Assembly: GCA_030037185.1 (NCBI GenBank)
Contig: JASHRR010001508.1
Span: forward strand, 1-5,923
DNA: 5,923 nucleotides
Origin: Xanthobacteraceae bacterium
GTDB lineage: Bacteria > Pseudomonadota > Alphaproteobacteria > Rhizobiales > Xanthobacteraceae
Direction: 5' to 3'
Shown: positions 5,024-5,923 of the stretch, one piece after another
Layout of the letters: each line of letters begins with the position of its first letter
How positions within the stretch are numbered: position 1 is the stretch's first letter
Notes under the pieces: model-generated
Database searches by the model: none
Told to the model about the DNA's origin: nothing
What the model saw: only the letters and a program-made list of their open reading frames with translations
Program-made: the position numbers and the translations under genes

Positions 5024-5923
5024 TTACCGGTCCTCCTCGTTGATACTCCTGAGTGCATCCTTGGGAAGCACGTCTCTCAGGACGCCCATGAAATCCCGCT
5101 CCGCAAGCGCGCGGGCGCGCTCGCACAGCATCGGCACCGGCGATGATGGTTCGGATCGGCGGAAATAACGGTGAACGAGGTCGATGAGCGCGATCGCCTG
5201 GGTGCGGTTGGTGACCGCGTAGCGCGGCGCCGCAGCCGCGGCAGCCGATTCCTCGGTCGGCTCGCTTGCGCCGTCGGCAGGCAGCGCAGGCACATCGGCA
5301 AAATCCGAGAGCTTTTCGAGCGGCAAATCGAAAAAATGGTCGGCACCAATCTGGAACGCGGCCCGTTCCACCTGCCCTGGTATCAAGATGTTCATAATTT
5401 CAAAAAATGACTTGCCGATCAGATGGTGAGCCTGCCGGATCAGAAGCAGAATCGGGCTCGAAGGCTCCGAGCGGCTGTAATAGTCCGCGACAGCAGCGAG
5501 CGCTTGGCTCGCTTGGGTGAGCGAAGCGGGGGCAGAGCCGACATCGCCCGCCGCGGCGGCCGCGACATCGGACGCCTCCGCAGCCTCTGCCTCGGTCGCC
5601 GCTGCTTGCGGGTCGATGAACCCACGAATCGTTGCAGCGAGCGTCGGCAGCTTGTCCAGGTTGACGGCTTCACCGTGTGCCAAGAAGGCAGTGCGAATGG
5701 TATCGAGCGAACTGTTGACCGACGCGACGCTGTTGCGCGCCCTTGCCAAAACGTCCGGGTCGGCGGCGCTGATTGCCTGCATAAGCGCCGCCTGCGACAG
5801 CGCGACCTCGCCGGTTCGCGGTTTGACTTCCCCGCTCGCTATCATCCAGGTGCGGTAGCTGATCTGACCCAGCCGGCGCGCCTCGAGGAGCGGGGCATAT
5901 TGCAACGGGAAGATCACGGTGGG
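5024..5923 (-). CDS. tssA: Type VI secretion protein TssA (ImpA family), C-terminal part, cut by window edge
   Basis: TssA binds the membrane complex and baseplate and then stays at the distal end of the growing tube-sheath, guiding polymerisation. The frame is open to the right edge, giving the last 299 residues; the in-frame GTG at 5917 is an internal valine, not a start. Residues 9-30 of the visible part (YAPLLEARRLGQISYRTWMIAS) match the end of the conserved ImpA N-terminal domain, so about 100-150 residues are missing. A helical stretch (41-104) is followed by an alanine-rich linker (106-143). Two copies of a block around RSEPSSP then follow (141-193 and 243-294), joined by FFDLPLEKLSDF (197-208) and another alanine-rich linker (227-232). 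The stop TAA at 5024 ends in INEEDR. The gene is separated from tssB by 551 bp, so it may be in a different transcript. Confidence 0.92.
   Translation of the reverse strand, partial: PTVIFPLQYAPLLEARRLGQISYRTWMIASGEVKPRTGEVALSQAALMQAISAADPDVLARARNSVASVNSSLDTIRTAFLAHGEAVNLDKLPTLAATIRGFIDPQAAATEAEAAEASDVAAAAAGDVGSAPASLTQASQALAAVADYYSRSEPSSPILLLIRQAHHLIGKSFFEIMNILIPGQVERAAFQIGADHFFDLPLEKLSDFADVPALPADGASEPTEESAAAAAAPRYAVTNRTQAIALIDLVHRYFRRSEPSSPVPMLCERARALAERDFMGVLRDVLPKDALRSINEEDR

Noticed and set aside
4696..5168. Overlapping frames of 120 codons (minus) and 146 codons (plus) in the tssA-tssB gap
   Set aside because: Low-complexity proline/arginine/glycine composition, no ribosome binding sites, overlap with the tssA end and no recognisable family.

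Overview
The window is a stretch of a chromosomal type VI secretion system (T6SS) locus. All recognised genes lie on the minus strand. In transcription order (right to left) they are tssA (cut by the right edge), tssB, tssC, hcp, tssE and tssF (cut by the left edge). GC content is high, T6SS gene order matches the imp/tss layout known from Proteobacteria, and the proteins resemble rhizobial homologues. This suggests an alphaproteobacterium, perhaps of the Bradyrhizobium group, but the taxonomic call is an inference and is not proven by the window.

Layout: 5923-5024 encodes the C-terminal 299 residues of TssA, the sheath-assembly cap and organiser. Next comes a gene-free gap of about 550 bp (5023-4473). 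It holds a long imperfect inverted repeat (4731-4870), a plausible sigma70-type promoter facing tssB (4724-4695) and a cluster of CTTTGAC-like heptamers (4661-4571). 4472-3945 is tssB and 3916-2423 is tssC, the two contractile sheath subunits. 2296-1796 is hcp, the inner-tube protein. It starts with GTG behind a near-perfect Shine-Dalgarno site and has a strong hairpin on each side (2317-2336 and 1711-1738). 1653-1108 is tssE, the gp25-like baseplate wedge protein. 1101-1 is the first 367 codons of tssF, the larger baseplate wedge protein.

Together these genes encode the contractile tail: TssE and TssF (with TssG, expected beyond the left edge) build baseplate wedges, Hcp stacks into the tube, TssB and TssC wrap it as the sheath, and TssA primes and guides the polymerisation. 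Membrane-complex genes, ClpV, VgrG and effectors are not in the window. No tagJ (impE) gene lies between hcp and tssE, unlike the Pseudomonas aeruginosa HSI-1 arrangement.

I found no previously unknown protein system. The points most worth a second look are the structured non-coding gap upstream of tssB, the two hairpins bracketing hcp, and the internal duplication in the TssA C-terminus. There are no tRNA or rRNA genes, CRISPR arrays or insertion sequences that I can support.
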